64,000 bases of DNA from Acinetobacter bereziniae LMG 1003 = CIP 70.12. GTDB taxonomy: Bacteria > Pseudomonadota > Gammaproteobacteria > Pseudomonadales > Moraxellaceae. Position numbers and translations under genes: made by a program. A model generated the notes under the pieces. The model was not told where the DNA came from, did no database searches, and saw only the letters and a program-made list of their open reading frames with translations. The first letter of the stretch is position 1, and each line of letters opens with the position of its first letter. Positions 61,630 to 64,000 of this stretch are shown piece after piece. Location: contig NZ_KB849755.1 in NCBI RefSeq assembly GCF_000368925.1, positions 339,639 through 403,638 on the forward strand. The letters run 5' to 3'.

Positions 61630-62630
61630 TTAGCTTAATGCATCTATTTGATGATTCCAATTTTGCTTTTCTTCAGCAGAAATAAAAGCAGCATCAAATG
61701 AGTTTTTTGCCAATTGTTTTAATTCTTGTGTCGATAAATCCAAAGCTTCTGCAATTGATATAAAGTTATCATTCATATATCCACCAAAATAAGATGGATC
61801 ATCTGAATTTACAGTCACATGAACACCCTGCTCTAATAAGCGCTGGATATTATGCTGCGCCATATCATTGACAACACATAGTTTAAGATTACTGAGTGGG
61901 CAAACCGTTAAAGGCATTTTTTCAGCAATTAAACGTTGCATAAGTACAGGATCTTCTTCTGAACGAACCCCATGATCTATACGATTAACTTTGAGGAGAT
62001 CTAAAGCTTCCCATACATATTCAGCTGGACCTTCTTCTCCAGCATGTGCAACAACCAAAAATCCAGCTTCACGTGCTTTAGCAAAAACACGTTCAAATTT
62101 AGCAGGTGGATGCCCTACTTCACTTGAATCTAAACCAACACCAATGATTTGATCTTTATATGGCAGTGCCTGTTCCAAGGTTTCAAAAGCTGCTTCTTCA
62201 CTTAAATGACGCAAGAAACACATAATCAAATGTGAACTAATCCCAAGCTTAGCTTTTGCATCATCACATGCACGTTGTAAACCGTTGATCACCGTTGCAA
62301 ATGCTACACCACGGTCTGTATGTGTTTGTGGATCAAAGAACATTCGGTATGTACCACATGATCTTCTGCGCATTTCTCAAAATACGCCCAAGCCAAATCA
62401 TAGAAATCCTGTTCCTTAACCAGCACATTCGCGCCTGCATAATAAATATCAAGAAATGATTGAAGGTTATGGAAGTTATATGCCTGTTTGACTTCCTCTA
62501 CAGATTTATAAGGAATATCAATCTGATTACGTTGAGCAATCGCAAACATGAGTTCTGGCTCGAACGTGCCTTCAATATGTACATGGAGTTCCGCCTTTGG
62601 CAAAGCACGGATGAGTTCTAACCTATTCAC
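61630..62630 (-). pseudogene. Adenine/adenosine deaminase disrupted by a frameshift
   Basis: Two overlapping frames: the N-terminal part from ATG 62630 (KAELHVHIEGTFEPELMFAI) reads on to 62304, the C-terminal part from about 62343 to 61630. They join at HTE-MFFDPQTHTDRG if one base is added near 62343 (GAATG for GAAATG). The whole would be about 333 residues, with HxH, HAGEEG and SDDPSYFGG motifs of the amidohydrolase family and VGLDSSEVGHPP, typical of adenine deaminase type 2. Deaminates adenine to hypoxanthine. The NCS2 permease upstream fits purine salvage. Either broken or a sequencing error. Confidence 0.88.
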
Positions 62631-62706
62631 GATATATCCTCAAAATTCTTAAATTAAATCAAAATATCCAAATCACTTGGATTTATATCTACACATTAAA
62701 TAAAAA

Positions 62707-62732
62707 AGGGTGCAAACATGAGTTTACACCCT
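62707..62732 (-). terminator. Intrinsic terminator after NCS2 permease
   Basis: Arms AGGGTGTAAAC/GTTTGCACCCT (one mismatch) with a 4-base loop, T run on the minus strand. It lies 18 bases past the permease stop codon and before the deaminase gene. Confidence 0.85.
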
Positions 62733-62749
62733 CTACGCATTTCTGGATA

Positions 62750-64000
62750 TTAGCCACCAAATGCAACGAATTTAATCACCCAAAGCACAGCAATGATCCA
62801 CACCATATAAGGTACAGTTCTAGCTTTACCTGTAAACAGTTTAACCAAAGCATAGCTAATGAATCCCATTGCAATACCATCTGCAATTGAGTAGGCAAAA
62901 GGCATAAATACGATGGTCAAAAATGCTGGAACAGCTTCGGTAATGTCATCCCATTCAATGTTGGTGATCCCTTGGATCATCAATACACCAACAAATAATA
63001 ATGCTGGTGCTGTTGCAAAACCAGGAACAGATTGAGCAAGCGGTGCTAGGAATAAACATGCAAGGAATAATAAACCCACAACAACAGCAGTTAAACCTGT
63101 ACGACCACCAGCAGCAACACCTGCGGATGATTCAATATAAGGTGTCGTTGAAGATGTTCCTAAGGCAGCACCTGCAACAATTGCAGTAGAGTCTGCAAAC
63201 AATGCTTTTTTCAAACGTGGCAATTTACCATCTTTTAACAAACCTGCACGATGTGAAACACCAACCAATGTGCCTGTTGAGTCAAAAAGATCAACCAAGA
63301 AGAATACAAAGATAACGCCTACCAAACTTGCTGAAAATAAATTTTCAAAATTCATTTGCATGAACGTTGGTGCAATTGAAGGAATTGTACCCACAACACC
63401 CTTAAACTCGTTTAAGCCGAGCGCTGTTGCAATTCCTGTTACTGCTAAAATGCTGATAATAATTGCACCACGAACTTTATAGTGATGCATAATGACTGTG
63501 AGGAAAAAGCCTAACAAAGTCAATAAAACAGTCGGTTGTTTTAAATCACCTAAACCAACCAGCGTTGCTTGATTCGCAACAATAATGCCTGAGTTTTTCA
63601 ATGCAACCAGCGCAAGGAATAAACCAATTCCTCCCCCTATTGCAAACTTCAATGACATTGGAATGGCATTTACAATGGCTTCTCGGATCTTAAACATACT
63701 AATTGCAATGAATACCAATCCAGAAACAAATACAGCAGCCAATGCTGTTTGCCACTCAACCCCCATTCCCAAGCAGACTGAATAAGTAAAATACGCATTC
63801 AACCCCATACCTGGTGCAAGCGCAATTGGATAGTTCGCTACCACCCCCATAACCAAACAACCAATTGCAGCTGCCAAACATGTTGCGACAAATACTGCAC
63901 CATGATCCATACCTGTCTCAGATAGAATCAATGGATTAACAATGATGATATAACACATCGTTAAAAACGTTGTTAAACCTGCAAGTATTTCGGTTCTAAA
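62750..64000 (-). CDS. NCS2-family purine permease (5' end outside window)
   Basis: The frame runs open to the last base of the window; residues TEILAGLTTFLT-MCYIIIVNPLILSE cross the ATG at 63958, which is therefore internal. At least 416 residues are visible with about 12 to 14 helices. NCS2 signatures: GMGLNAYFTYSV near the N-terminus, FFLVDLFDSTGTLVG in the middle, and TPYIESSAGVAAGGRTG. Imports adenine, guanine or hypoxanthine with protons (AzgA/GhxP-like). The deaminase gene behind it fits adenine uptake. Confidence 0.92.
   Translation of the reverse strand, partial: FRTEILAGLTTFLTMCYIIIVNPLILSETGMDHGAVFVATCLAAAIGCLVMGVVANYPIALAPGMGLNAYFTYSVCLGMGVEWQTALAAVFVSGLVFIAISMFKIREAIVNAIPMSLKFAIGGGIGLFLALVALKNSGIIVANQATLVGLGDLKQPTVLLTLLGFFLTVIMHHYKVRGAIIISILAVTGIATALGLNEFKGVVGTIPSIAPTFMQMNFENLFSASLVGVIFVFFLVDLFDSTGTLVGVSHRAGLLKDGKLPRLKKALFADSTAIVAGAALGTSSTTPYIESSAGVAAGGRTGLTAVVVGLLFLACLFLAPLAQSVPGFATAPALLFVGVLMIQGITNIEWDDITEAVPAFLTIVFMPFAYSIADGIAMGFISYALVKLFTGKARTVPYMVWIIAVLWVIKFVAFGG

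Overview
The window is a stretch of chromosome from an Acinetobacter species (Gammaproteobacteria, Moraxellaceae). The grounds are the AT-rich composition, the neighbour sets alaS-lysC-csrA, hisZ-purA, crp next to an OsmC-like gene, and pyrB with a degenerate dihydroorotase, and many small lipoproteins of Acinetobacter type. The species cannot be fixed from sequence alone. Nearly all of it is ordinary core chromosome on both strands. There is one tRNA gene, one intact-length insertion sequence, one MITE-like element, and no rRNA, CRISPR array or prophage.

Layout. 1-9.1 kb: the end of an outer-membrane beta-barrel gene, a TetR/MFS divergent pair with three operator repeats, a tRNA with CAU anticodon, a siderophore-interacting reductase behind a Fur box, a peptidase E-like protein, and an abutting pair made of a DUF4130-type protein and a DNA modification/repair radical SAM protein. 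9.3-21.2 kb: a PACE efflux pump with divergent LysR regulator, lipocalin, trmB, a MocR-type regulator, a DUF2520 Rossmann protein, lipoproteins, a DUF937/OmpA protein, and the pyrB-pyrC' aspartate transcarbamoylase genes. 21.3-31.1 kb: small unknown genes, an IS5-family element, a LysE exporter, rlmKL, a Sel1-repeat gene broken by a nonsense codon, and clpB behind a sigma-32-like promoter.

31.3-39.0 kb holds the most interesting system: a serine O-acetyltransferase gene divergent from rhodanese, a family 2A encapsulin shell gene and an overlapping cysteine desulfurase gene with a long low-complexity N-terminal cargo extension. Together they look like a sulfur-handling protein nanocompartment. 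A 323-bp MITE-like element lies just behind the desulfurase. 39.2-64 kb: osmC/crp, an aldo-keto reductase, two tandem M48 peptidase lipoproteins, purA and hisZ, an isochorismatase-like hydrolase, two Lrp regulators, kptA, azlCD, a GAPDH, a tandem pair of unknown secreted proteins, alaS-lysC-csrA, rnhB, two related small cysteine-containing secreted proteins, a cytochrome b561, a frameshifted adenine/adenosine deaminase and a purine (NCS2) permease that runs off the end.

The intergenic regions carry strong intrinsic terminators, a dispersed repeat of about 107 bp in two clear copies plus one partial copy, and a 33-bp hairpin repeat in two copies. Three reading frames are broken by single-base events (IS transposase, Sel1 gene, deaminase). 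These are either real decay or sequence errors.
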